Assembly: GCA_019426215.1 (NCBI GenBank)
Contig: CM033405.1
Location: 29,356,199 to 29,420,198 of the forward strand
Length of the DNA stretch: 64,000 bases
Reading direction: 5' to 3'
Origin: Buddleja alternifolia
Taxonomy: Eukaryota > Streptophyta > Magnoliopsida > Lamiales > Scrophulariaceae
Below are positions 46,437 through 58,001 of the stretch, one piece after another (the stretch's first letter is position 1; the number at the start of each line of letters is the position of its first letter). The translations under genes were made by a program, and so were the position numbers. The notes under the pieces were generated by a model. It was not told the DNA's origin. It saw only the letters and a list, made by a program, of their open reading frames with translations, and made no database searches.

Positions 46437-47310
46437 AGATAACCTATAATTTAACATAAATATTTGCTAATTTTTATATTAGTTAATAAATATTTCTAAC
46501 GTGGGAAACTTGCCACAATACAATGCCTATTGGCTATTGCCTTTCCTCGGACAAGATAAGACAAGTTGAACAACAGCTGAACTTCGAAAATAAGATACAG
46601 GATAATTAGAATTCACCCGCAACTTAATCAAGACGTTGTGAGCTCGTTTTGAAGTTATGAACTCTTTTTTTTTGGTATATATCAGAGTTTCCTCCCACCG
46701 GATGTCGGAGACTATTTCCTTTCGAAGCGTAGAGATCACCGAAGTGAGTTTTGCAACTCCCAACAAAGCTTTTTTCATACATACCTCCAGAAATCGAACC
46801 TTGAACAAATGTTTAAAGAACTCAGTTATCTACCAACTGCTAAACGAACCATGTTATTGGACTATTGAATTTTGTTTTGATGATCTATATTAGCTAGTTG
46901 GTGAAATAGGGCATGGGCCGCATGACATATATTGTTTGGGTCAATCGACCTTTTTAACTAGCTAGTCAAATTGATGGAACCAATTTGGCTGTCCGAGTTA
47001 ATAATCGATCCAATTTTAACACACCAGCCGTGTTTATTTTTTGGATGACCACCACATGAACAATGAAAATAAGGGATCAAACATGAAACCTACCTAATAA
47101 AACTATTTTTGTACCAAACTTTAGACTGAAGAATTAATTCCTATCTAATTAAAGTCAATAATTTGGTTCACAAGAGGTTGATCAGGAACTAAGAACAAAC
47201 TGTAATATTTGTGAGAAAGAAAAAAAAATGATGATCTAACCATTTTTGAAGAATTGAAGGGTTAAACTGATGCAACAAAAATTAAAGGGTGCAATCTGTT
47301 AAATAGAGAT
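46437..47310. other. Intergenic DNA with one SINE-like insertion
   Basis: No gene. Apart from the SINE-like sequence at 46665-46853, the stretch is AT-rich and shows no supported structure. Open frames at 46527-46808 (-) and 46657-46893 (+) lie across the SINE and are not genes. Confidence 0.4.
46665..46853 (-). mobile_element. Probable tRNA-derived SINE, family C
   Basis: Read on the minus strand it starts ggttcgtttagcagttggta (A-box-like tagcagttggta) and has the B box ggttcgattt about 45 bp further on. It ends ctctgatatataccaa followed by an A9 run. This is the layout of a plant SINE. No convincing target duplication was found, so the boundaries are approximate. Confidence 0.55.
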
Positions 47311-48262
47311 AGGGTTAACTACACTATTTTTTTTTTGTCTCAAACTACACTAATTACCCCTCTTATTTAGTGTAATTATAGTCCAGTCCACTTGTTTTGA
47401 GGACATTACAAATAGCACTCTCTTATAATAAAACAATACAATCGCCCATTTCCGTCAAAAATTTAACGGAATTTGCTGACATCATCAAAAAATATTTTCT
47501 ACATTTTCTAAGTTGTCCTTGAGGGGGTGAATGTAATTTTTCATATTAAAGAGGATGTAATTGTAACTTTCAATTTAGTCTTAAATAAATAATTTCGTAA
47601 AGACTTGTTAACATCTTGATGATGAAGTACAAATTTGATTATGCCAATTCGATTATTCAAAAAAAAAAACATATACAGAGTTTCGGTTTATTTAGAAGTA
47701 ATATCATAATTCAATGCAGATAAATCTAAGTAGTAAGTTGCCAAAAAATATGAAATCTAATAAATTAAAAAAAATCGAAAGAAAACAAATATATATATAT
47801 ATTTATATAAGGTTATAATAAAAAAGAAATTTTAAAAAGTTATTATGGAAAATATAAAAAAGATATACAAAAAGAAAGAAAAAAAGTAGTGGAAGTTTGT
47901 CGTGGGGAGGGGAGAATGCAAGGTTTTATTATAAGAGATTTATTATAAGAGGGGTGTGTTTGTTACATGATCCAATAAAGTGGACTGCATTGTAATTACA
48001 CAAAAATAAGAAAGGTCTTAATACAATTAACCCTTATTAAATTATTATTTTTCTATTTTTTTAAAACAAGTGTAAGATTGACATTTTACATTTTCCGTCA
48101 CGTTTGACTAACGACGATTAGTCCGAGGAGGGTAAATGTAAGATTTTAATATAAAAGGCGGTGTTTGTTATAGACCACAAATAAATGGATTGAACTGTAA
48201 TTACATGAAATAAGAAAATAAGAGGGGTAGTTTGTATGAGGGGCAAAGTGGAATTAATCCTA
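47311..48262. mobile_element. Composite of related TIR element ends
   Basis: The left end (agggttaactacac, 47311) matches, as reverse complement, two successive right-hand segments: one ending at about 48034 (agggttaattgta) and one ending at 48262 (ttaggattaattccac). All three carry the phrases (t)acccctcttat, gtaattaca and ccactt(t)att. This suggests an element of about 724 bp plus a second half-element beside it. No target duplication was recognised. Confidence 0.5.
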
Positions 48263-49890
48263 ACATATATATGCAATGTTATATGGTTTGGTTGAGTATA
48301 CCTTCCCCATTATGGGAATAAATCAACTTTATAACGAATGAATCCTCTACTTTCCTCATTCTCTGGCGGGAATAAAATCGCTCTGGCAAATTCTCCTTTG
48401 ATCGTCTATATCGATATACGTATAATTTTCTCCCTCCATTGTTCAGATAACGGCGTGATTGCCGGCTACCGGCCGCCGCCGGCGATCAATTCTTGAGGTA
48501 AACCGCTCCATGTCTCGTTGTTTCTCTCTCGCGCGCACGCGTATACAGGCGGTTGTATGTATAGATTAATATGCGCGCAAAGATGAAATTGATTCTGCAT
48601 GCAATATTTGAGAATTATGATCGGTGAAATGGTGAATGATGCCGGTCATTTTACGATTCGATATCATCTGAATGTATTTTGTTAGCATTGATGCGTTTCG
48701 TGAGTAAATGTTGTTTTTATGAGTAATCTGATTATCTTCTTTTAGCTTTATTAGATTATTGTAGATTTAAGAGTGATATGGATTTGATCCGGATCATTGC
48801 TATTTCAAAAATTAGGCTAAAGATGTTCGTGTATCGATAAAGCACGAAAACGTTATGGTGAACGTATAAACCTTCGTATTTGTTAGAACCTGAGAATTTC
48901 TTTGAATTACTTGTGTTTGAAATGTAAACATGCTTATAATTTTGAGAAATTAATTTCTGATGCATAGTTTTGGTTATTTTCCTTCTTAGTTCATTTGGCG
49001 CTGGTTGCTGGCAGTTTTAGCTGTGACCTTACTTCTGATATTTTTTTATTTCTTCAATTTTAAGATTGTTCAACTTCTCTCTCACCCTGCATTGATTTAG
49101 TTGTTTAGAATATATACGATTTTCCTTTTGTGTGACTAGATCTAGCTTGACATATAGGAATACATTTTACTTGACATTTTAAATTTCCAATTTGAATTTT
49201 GAATTTAAGTTGGTTTCTTAGAGAAGTAACTTGTGGTGATCAAAGTTGTTAGTACATTTCTCCTAAAACAACTCTAATTGTTGATAGAATATGAAATGAC
49301 TGAGAAGAACGAAGATTTCATTTCTCTAAATTTGTCTGGATTTCTTTGTTTTTCATTCTTTTATAAATGACACTGGTAAATCAATCGAGTTTCTAAATTT
49401 TCTAGGTCTAAACCTCCTTAAATTGAGGTTTCGTTGAAGGTGGATGCATTATTGAGAGATATTTAAAATGTGGCTTAATGATTTAATTTTGCTGGCACTG
49501 TTATGTTCTTACTTAAAATATATATTTGGGAATTCATTCTTGTATGAAGCTGTGGGAGACGGGAAAAATGAAGAAGCAAATTTGAGAAAATAAGGTTGTA
49601 GAGGCCATAATGGAATTTCAAACATGAAAGTGCAAGTTAAAGTATGAGCTGGACTGCAACTAGAGAATTATAGAAGATAAGTAAATACATAAGATGAATA
49701 ATCTTTTCATAACAATGGCTACATCACGCATAAAGGGGCAGACGTAGATTGAAGGGGCAGAAGTAGATTGAAGGGGCTTAAATATTTACATATGAAAACC
49801 AATCTCTATTTGCAGAACTTAACCATCCCGTTCTTGTTTATCCAGGTTATCCAATTCAGCTTCAGTTTCTTGTATCCGGTTCCTTACAAA
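48263..49890 (+). promoter_or_regulatory. ANTH gene promoter, leader exon and 5'UTR intron
   Basis: A GC-rich leader (gccggctaccggccgccgcc near 48462) ends at ttcttgag|gtaaac (48497/48498). An acceptor tttatccag at about 49836-49844, or gcag near 49815, closes an intron of about 1.3 kb before the ATG at 49891. Near 49732-49781 a short phrase (gtagattgaaggggc) is repeated in tandem. Open frames here (48756-48965, minus) are not genes. Confidence 0.5.
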
Positions 49891-52800
49891 ATGTCTGCTG
49901 GCAGTCAACAAAATTTTAGAAAAGCTATTGCAGCTATTAAAGACTCTACATCGGTCGCAAAGGCCAAAGTCAATAGTGAATATAAGGTGTAATTTGTAGC
50001 ATCAATTTGCTATGTGTGGTCCCTTGCTTTTTAGAAGGTTAGAGATATAATTCTATGTGTTTCAGGAGCTAAATGTTTCCATTCTTAAAGCCACAAACCA
50101 CGTTGAAGTCTTGCCGAAAGAGAAGCACGTAAGAAGTGAGTGGAACATTAGCTTGTATCTTACTTATACTCTGTTTTCATGAAAGTCTTACGTGTAACCT
50201 TCTTAGCCTATCTCGTTGAGTTATAAAATTCAGTTCTGAATAATCTGTACTATGGAGTTGAATTTACAAACATTACTTATTTATCTTCTTCTTTTGCTAG
50301 ATATTCTTGGTGCAGTTTCTGGTTCAAGACCTCGAGCAGATGTTGCTTATTGCATACACACACTTACAAGACGTCTTGCAAAGACAGGTACTTGGGTGGT
50401 ATGCTTCCTAGCCCCTTGTCTCAATTCTGTCTTTCTGTTCATTACTTACATTTTAACTAGGTAAATATAACGAATTTTTAACTTCATCACGTTTTGCAAG
50501 TCACTGTTCCTTTGACACATATTTCTATTCTTTCCTCAGGTTGCACTGAAAACTTTGATTGTCATACATCGTGCATTGAGGGAAGTTGATCATTCATTTT
50601 GCGAGGAACTAATATACTATAACAATAACAGAGGCCATATGTTCAACTTATTACATTTCAAGGATGATTCGAGCCCCAATGGTATTACTTATTCTTTGAA
50701 TTATATGGCAATCACTAATATATGCTGTGGGGAACTTACCATTTGAGACCTTTTGCTTTTCAGCATGGGATTATTCCACTTGGATTCGTTCATATGCTCT
50801 ATATATTGAGGAGTGTCTGGAATGCTTCTGTGTACTAAATTACGACTTCCATAGGGATCACTCGGTACGTAGTTCATCTTTCTAAGGAGAATTTAAACTT
50901 CATACTTATTCAATCCCATGGTCTTTGGATTATTTTTTCTCTGATATCTGAGTGTATAAAATGATTTTGGATGATTTTCCTGTTGTCACGCCTCTTAACG
51001 TAAAATATAATTTTCATGGTCATACAATTCTCAAATTGAGTGCGTGCATTGCTACACGTTCTCTGATTCCTCTGTATTGCTACTACGTTTGATATCTAGA
51101 GAATGCTGATAAAATATAATTTTTCCTTGTTTCCTTTTTATTCTTCGAAATTTTCTGGGTTTGTAATTGTTGGACTCAATACAGGCTTTTCAGCCTTTAG
51201 TCTTGCCAGTTCATCACAGATTCTGCTCTTGTTTAAATTGACTAAGTTCTATGACGAAACAAGATTGCTGCCTAGCATATTTGTTACTCATGAAAATACG
51301 TCATTCTGGAATTAGTTTGTGGTGAATAGTTTCTCAGCTAAATTTTCTGAACGTCTTCTGTATATCAAGTTGTACTTTCTTTTTCGCTTCACTGTCTCTC
51401 TATTATCATTTACAACTCCACTATGACAGACCAATCTGGTATCTCTCAATAAACAAAATATCTTTTATCGATAATATATCAAGCACTAAAATGTAGAAGA
51501 TTAGGATATTGAGAATGTTTTGCACACAATAAATGATGACATACATGCGTATGTACCATGTTGGCAATAGTATGCTTAAAGACAGTATCAGATAGTAATA
51601 TTGCGGGTTTTGTACAAAACCTCATGTTTTACCTTTAGAATAAATTAAACAGAATTTTTTGTTTTTTTGTGAAATATTTGAGTACATTCTTCAAGTAGTC
51701 TTATATACATTATTTGGTCTTTTTTGTCTAGTCTCTCAAGATGAGCTTCTTTATAGTATGTCCATCTTCTTTGTCATGACCTGACTGTTTCTTTAACAGA
51801 GAACTAAGAAGTTTGACACTCCTGCCTTACTCGAGCAATTACCTGCTTTACAACAACTTCTTTTTCGCCTTCTTGCTTGCGAGGTATTGAATTCACAGTT
51901 ACTTGGTTGGGATTTTTAAGCTTTCTCATCGACACATATTTCTACCATCAATTTGTTCAAGACTATTGCATAGAAGTTTGGATATTTACAGAAACCATCA
52001 GAGATTTGGTCTAAATACAGGTAGATTCCTTCAGGATCACTATGTAATTCCACTGGTTGTGATTTCAAGAACCTGAGGGGATCTAACTGTATTTACACTA
52101 GACCTTAGGGAGGTACCTGAGATTATCTCTTAAAAATTGATGCCTATAACTTTTGAGATATGTTGATTTCCTGAAATTGTGCAGCCGGTTGGAGCAGCTC
52201 GTTATAATTTCATGATTCAGTATGCCCTTTCTATTGTGAGCAGTTATTGACTTTTACTTCCATATTCTCTTTTCATTCACACTAGTACCTTGATTTGGTT
52301 ATAGTTTATTCTCGCCTTACAATCTTCTACTCCAGGTTGCAGCTGAAAGTGTGAGGCTTTATGTGGCAATAACCGACGGTGTGCTTGTTTTGGTTGACAA
52401 GGTTTGGACTAGTTTCTATTTACTTTCATGAAAATCAAATATTTCTCCGGAACAATTGGAAATAACTTGTATGCTTAACAGTATTTTGAAATGCAACGTC
52501 ACGATGCTGTCAGAGCTCTTGATATCTATCGGAAATCGCAGGCACAAGTATGTTTGGTGTATTTCAATATGTGTGCCTCTTAACATTATATAGGTCTATT
52601 CTAATACGGTAAACATGCTTCTCCAGGCACAGAGGTTGTCTGAGTTCTTTGAGATGTGCAGGAGCCTTGACTTTGGACGACAGCAGAAGTATGTCAAAAT
52701 TGAACAGGTTCTAAACCATAGACTTCAACATTATTACTGTTTTATGCTCGTTCAGATCCTTAAGCTGTACTTTCGATATTTCTTGTCTTCTCCTCTTCTT

Positions 52801-55384
52801 ACGTTGCATGGTTATCTAACTGCAGCCCCCAGCATCATTTTTGGCATCCATGGAAGAGTACGTAAAGGAAGCCCCACAGTCGTTAATGCTTCCTTGGAGA
52901 GCTGTATGTATTACTGCCATTTCGGGATCGTTACATTTTTTTAAGTCTCTGCCACTAAACCCTTTAGTTCAACCCTCATCAAATTGAGTCCTCATATTTT
53001 CATTTTAATAAAAATAGTCTTAACAGTTTGAACTCTATTAGTACCAATGAAACTGCATACATGTATCAGTTTGAACATTTCGTTTTGGCATTCTCATAAA
53101 ACATCTCTAAAATTGCTTCTCTTTCTTGCGTCACTAGAATGATGATGGTACAAGTGGTACACCAAAATTGATTGCGGTTGCTGAAGCTAATTCAGAGACT
53201 GATTCTAAGCAAGCCAGTACAGAAAAGAGATCTGTTGATTCTCAGGAGAACACAAATGCTGACAAGAGTGATGCGAAAGCTGCTCCTCTAATTCCTGATC
53301 TATTGGTAGGGTTATACAATTCATAGTATCCTTGAAATTAAATATCGACAAGTGACTAGTAATTTACTGGTGAAACTTTTTCCCCACTAACTTCTCAGAC
53401 CTGGGATGAGCCATCTCAAGAAGCACCTCAATTGGGTGAAACAAATTCCGATCCTTTTTCAATTACTACACCAGGTGATCCTTGTTTTTTTTGGCTGTAG
53501 AGAACTTTAATGCATGTTTGGATAGTGAGGAAAAGAAAAATGTCTAAGGTTATATAGATTCTACTAGAACTGATTTTATCATAACTGATTTTTGCATAGG
53601 TTGAGTTTAGTGAAATCGATTTAGAAAAAATTTGATGTTATGAAATTTCTAACTTCTACAAAATTCTGATTATTCCATTTGGAGAACCTAAAGTGATCAG
53701 CCTGGGTTGCCAGAAGCCCCCCCTAAATCACGATAGGCCAAAATTTGACTTAGGTTGCTACAAGTCATTGAAATTTATGGTAGAGGTCCAAAGTGATTAT
53801 GGAGTTCCAAATGTTTGGCTAAACTCACCTTAAAAAACTAAAGTATAATGTGACATCATTTGAAACAAAGAAAAATATTTTTGTGAGAGTTCTCATCAAT
53901 CCAAGATCCTAACACAGGGTTAGTAATTTTGGTAACTAAACATAGGGTTAGTAGTAGTAGGCAAGTATATGATTAGTTTTTGTTTACGTACAGAATTGTC
54001 ATCTGATCCCACAATAAGTTCAGAGTCGTCAAGTCAAGGAGTTGGTTGGGAGCTTGCACTAGTTCCAACACCAGATTCTAATGCGGCTTCAGTTGCTCAG
54101 AATAAGGTAAATTATTTTCTTCATGAGCTTGCATCAATTTATGCATCTAAACTAAAAAGCCACATTTACCATATGCATTATTGCAAGAATTATGAAATTA
54201 TCACTGGTTCAATATAACTATATAAGCTCATCTGAACTGTCTCCATCTTTGGTGTACAATGCGTCCAATTTCACGACAGCATCTTATCGACCTACGCTAT
54301 TTGCTTTATCATGCCATACAATACATTTGCTGCACACCATTATTTGAGGAGGTTATGGGGATTGGAAAACTCCCTGTGCAAGTATAAAATAGCAAAGATA
54401 TTTTAGGAATTTACTGATATTTGGTATTAGGTCTTTGCATGTTACCACTTCTTATTTCCCCGTCTCTATATCCCCATTAAATCTTTGGTAAGATGAGAAT
54501 CATTAATAATGTGGTGTGGGATATGGGAACCTTTGGTTTTTCAATTTTAAATCTGTAATGTATGTATTTTCTTATGATTTTTCTATGAACTTCCTTATGC
54601 TTCTAACTTAATAACTGTTTCCAATTTTAAATTTTAAACCGTTCCAATATTATTTCCTTAAAAGATAGATACTAATTTCTCTACTTAATTCACCATATAA
54701 AACCAGGGCGGTGTACTGGACAGATCAATGCTCGACAGTTTATACAATGTTGCACTGACACAAACAAACCCAAACGTAGCTTACCAGAATGCAAATCCAG
54801 ACATAGCTTACCAGAATGCAAATCCAAACGTAGCTTACCAGAACACAAATCCAAACGTAGCTTACCAGAACACAAATCCAAATGGAGCTTACCAGAACAC
54901 AAATCCAAATGGAGCTTACGAGACACCAAATGTCTCATCTAATCCTTTTGAAGCTGATGTTTATGCTAATCAGGACACGTTTTACACTCCAACCCCCGTA
55001 GGGAATTCAAATTTCATGCAGGTGGCTGAAACTACCCCCCAACAGCAAGCAGCAGCATTCACACAGCAACAAAATCAATCCTTGGTTGCTTATGATTATA
55101 TGCAAATGGCTGGATTGTCCCAACAGCAACCAGCATTAACACAACCACAAGATCTCCAACAAAATCAATCAGCGGTTGCTTATAATCATATGCAGATAGC
55201 TGGAGTCCCCCAACAGCAACAACCAACATCGATGGATAATCATCAACAACAATCAACAGCTGGAATCCCCCAACAGCAACCAGCATTCATAAATCAACGA
55301 GAAGGATCGTCTGTGAATCCATTTGATCTAGGTCCTCTGCCTGGTCTGCCTCAGAGTGTGTCTTCTAATTTGAGCTTGCTCTGA
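49891..55384 (+). CDS. Clathrin assembly protein with ANTH domain (AP180/CALM family)
   Basis: Fifteen exons: 49891-49986, 50066-50135, 50301-50398, 50540-50681, 50764-50864, 51800-51883, 52185-52235, 52336-52401, 52482-52547, 52627-52707, 52826-52903, 53138-53305, 53399-53474, 53994-54106 and 54707-55384. They join to 1,968 nt, giving 655 residues. The ANTH domain fills about residues 1-300. The PI(4,5)P2 site fits K-x9-K-x-K-H exactly (K40, K50, K52, H53 in [17 protein letters not shown]). The disordered tail has adaptor motifs DPF (385-387) and NPF (509-511, 634-636), the family phrase GWELALV, a six-fold NPNVAYQN(A/T) repeat (451-504) and Gln-rich stretches. It recruits clathrin and AP-2 and sorts SNAREs at the plasma membrane. 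Homologues start MGT-x-x-S; here [12 protein letters not shown], chosen over in-frame upstream ATGs that precede the splice acceptor. Confidence 0.93.
54767..54928 (+). repeat. Coding minisatellite, six 27-bp units, in the ANTH gene
   Basis: Six in-frame units encode [45 protein letters not shown] and NPNGAYETP. The DNA unit is close to aatccaaacgtagcttacca plus gaacac-type ends. Because the period is a multiple of three, copy-number change keeps the frame. It lies in the disordered tail between the ANTH domain and the first NPF motif. Confidence 0.92.
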
Positions 55385-56895
55385 GTTTGCGTTCGGATTG
55401 AATAATATGAGAAGGATTTCTTACCTGTAATATAAATCCATTGAGTTGGTTTGATAATTTTTAATCTTTTGTGACTTATTTCGAGCTATTTTTAGTCTTT
55501 ACGGTGGATTTCAAATCCATTTATATGGAGTCATTTCAAATCCTTCCATCAAGCGCAACCTAATAGTTACTGAGATGTACCTAGGCAATTGTTACGGGAT
55601 TGAAGTCTAAATGAGCTGGACTAGTGAGATTCATTTTATGGGTATAATTATTAGATCTCAATTGCAATTGTCTATTTTGATTGGACCGGTATACCATACA
55701 CAGATGATTGTGATTGTTTTGGGATCTGAATTTGCAGAACCTCCTACGTGCAATACGATCAAGGGACTGTCTAGAGAGACTATTAAGGGGTTGATCAGTT
55801 GATGTGTGTTGGGGTTGATTCAATCTATATATTAATTCGTCTGCTATTGTTATCTTTATGGAGTAAATAAGGAGAGGCTAAGACATAAAATGCTTCCTTC
55901 TTCTTTGGTAAATATTTGAGCATTTGTAGAGTGGCTATTATGTAGTATATCTTTTCTTTGACTTTTGTCTCTTCCAATTGAGTTGCTCCCATTTATCGTG
56001 GATTCCAATTGTTGTGAAGAAGCGTTTATGTTGGAACTTGGAAGGTTCCAAAGAATTTCCGAGAAGGGATTTTACTTTTCAAGGATGATTACAAAAACGA
56101 ATATTGGCTTACATATAGCCCCTGCGATTAGTCTTTTTAATTCAAAAAGTCGTGCTCAGCCGAATTTGTATGCAAATTTTGACAAATTTGTAAGTTTATT
56201 ATGTATTAACTCCCCTAAGATTTGTCAAAAATACACTAACCTCCTTGATGTTTGTCAAGATTACGCTAATTATCAACTGAGTTTATCCACCAAACATCGT
56301 TAGATATCGAATTAAGGTGTTTTTTGTTAATAATCATATCTATACATTCAACAGTGTCTGGTGAACCAATTTCATTGGACCTGGTCCACCTCAGAATCAC
56401 CCATCACGTTAGTTCACCTCCTTGATACATATCGAATTAAGGTGTTTTTGTTAATAATCATATCTATACATTCAACAGTGTATGGTGAATCAATTTCATT
56501 GGACTTGGTTCACCTCAGAATCACCCATCACGTTAGTTTACCTCCTTATCATCTAGTTTAAAGTAAAAGTTTCCACCATGCGTAGACAGTAATTGCAGAT
56601 ATGAGCATACGAACATGATGATCTAGTTAAGTAGAAATTTCCGCCATGGGAAGACATACGAACATGGTACGGGTCAGCGAGGGAGGAAAATTAATCAAAT
56701 TTTAGGTCCAAGTCCAGATATATTGTAATGGGTCGATTTTGTAATCATTCATTTAGTTTTATATTTTGCTTAAACGTGTCTTTTATGTTTAGATGTTATT
56801 TTTTCTCTTTGTAAAACATACGAACCTTGAAAAAAATAAATGTAAGTTTGATAAACCACATGGAAAGTATTTGTAATTTGAATAGACCACGGTGT
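55385..56895. other. ANTH 3' flank and intergenic DNA
   Basis: The ANTH 3'UTR occupies the first few hundred bases; no polyadenylation site can be fixed. No further gene is supported: the open frames at 55611-55802 (+), 55581-55823 (-) and 55965-56303 (+) lack domain-like sequence. A 125-bp tandem duplication lies at 56306-56549. Confidence 0.45.
56306..56549. repeat. Tandem duplication, two units of 125 bp
   Basis: The phrase atcgaattaaggtgttttt starts at 56306 and again at 56431. The whole unit, through ttcaacagtgt, caatttcattggac and ctcagaatcacccatcacgt, is repeated with only a few differences. It lies between the ANTH and TTC1 genes. Confidence 0.88.
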
Positions 56896-56911
56896 AGGTT
56901 TGTGCATTTAT

Positions 56912-57097
56912 TTTATTTGGTTTCCCCACAGGGTGTTCGGGCCAACTTTCGCGCACCTCGACTAATCCCCGCTCGTAGTGCGTGCCTACGGCCAAGCATT
57001 ATTTTGACAACGCTGAGAATCGATCCTGGGAGCACACCAGATCAACCCCAAGTTGTCCCATTAGTAACCTTATACCACTGGGCCAAGAGGCTTGATC
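56912..57097 (-). mobile_element. tRNA-derived SINE, family A, copy 2
   Basis: Same family as 33109-33298, on the other strand. Read on the minus strand: caagcctcttggcccagtgg (A box cagtggtataag), B box ggatcgattct, then ttgtcaaaataatgcttggc, and an end gtggggaaaccaaataaaa. The flanks aggtttgtgcatttat (56896-56911) and aggtttctgcatttat (57098-57113) form a 16-bp target duplication with one mismatch. The open frames across it (56827-57129 +, 56789-56995 -) are not genes. Confidence 0.87.
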
Positions 57098-57113
57098 AGG
57101 TTTCTGCATTTAT

Positions 57114-58001
57114 AATGATGCGTAAATAAGTCTTTTACACAAAATGTTGGACTTGGCTACCGGCCAGTGTATTTACACTCGCGTAACTGTAAGCATAAAG
57201 ATCTTTTGATCATATAAGCACTTGTACACCATTAATCTTGGATGAAATGGGAGCAACACTCTAAAGACATCATTAGAGTGGAGGTGGGGTAAAATCTTAA
57301 TATCGCAGTGTCATCAGCAAAGTGAAACTATTGCACTAGGACTAGGACCACTGCAAAATATCCCCGAATAAAGTCTCCAATCCAAATCCAGATAACGCTA
57401 TCGGTTACATGCACTAATATGTCACAAATGTATACACAAACAGTTATGATGTAAAGATAGAACTCTCAATTTTTTCTCCATATCCCAACTTTTTCTTGGA
57501 CAACTCGAATACACATTTGTCGTGCATCTGTGCTCCAGGGATTTGGACAAGACTCCACTCACATGGACCAGATTGAAATATTTTCGGAATTATGATCAAT
57601 GCCAAACAATTTCAATCTAAATGAAAACTGCCATACTATTACCAAAGTCAATAATAAAAGTAATCACAAAAATTTCCCCAAAGCTTTGCTTATTTGTTAA
57701 GACGAAGAGCCTTGTACAAGGCTTCTATTTAATGCACTACGACAAAGGACTCCAAAGAATAACCGGTATATTAGCTTCAGATAAGTATTGTAATAGTTTC
57801 AAAGAACAGCAAAGCAAAAGAATGACAATCTGAATTATCATGCTGACAAACATGTAGCCCACGAGTACATGATCAAAATGAGAAGCGTTAGATCAAAAGA
57901 TAACCAGAACAAGTATAGTAATCACAACAGTTATTCAGCCACTCGCATACTTTTCCCCTCGAGAACAAATGTATATTCAATGCAAGTGTCGGAACGCACA
58001 T
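57114..58001. other. Intergenic DNA and TTC1 3'UTR
   Basis: The right part is the 3'UTR of the minus-strand TTC1 gene. No other gene is supported; the open frame at 57621-57833 has no recognisable domain. Confidence 0.4.

Noticed and set aside
54690..54938. Minus-strand open frame of 82 codons with repeated LDL(C/H)SGKL
   Set aside because: It is the shadow of the coding minisatellite in the ANTH gene on the opposite strand.
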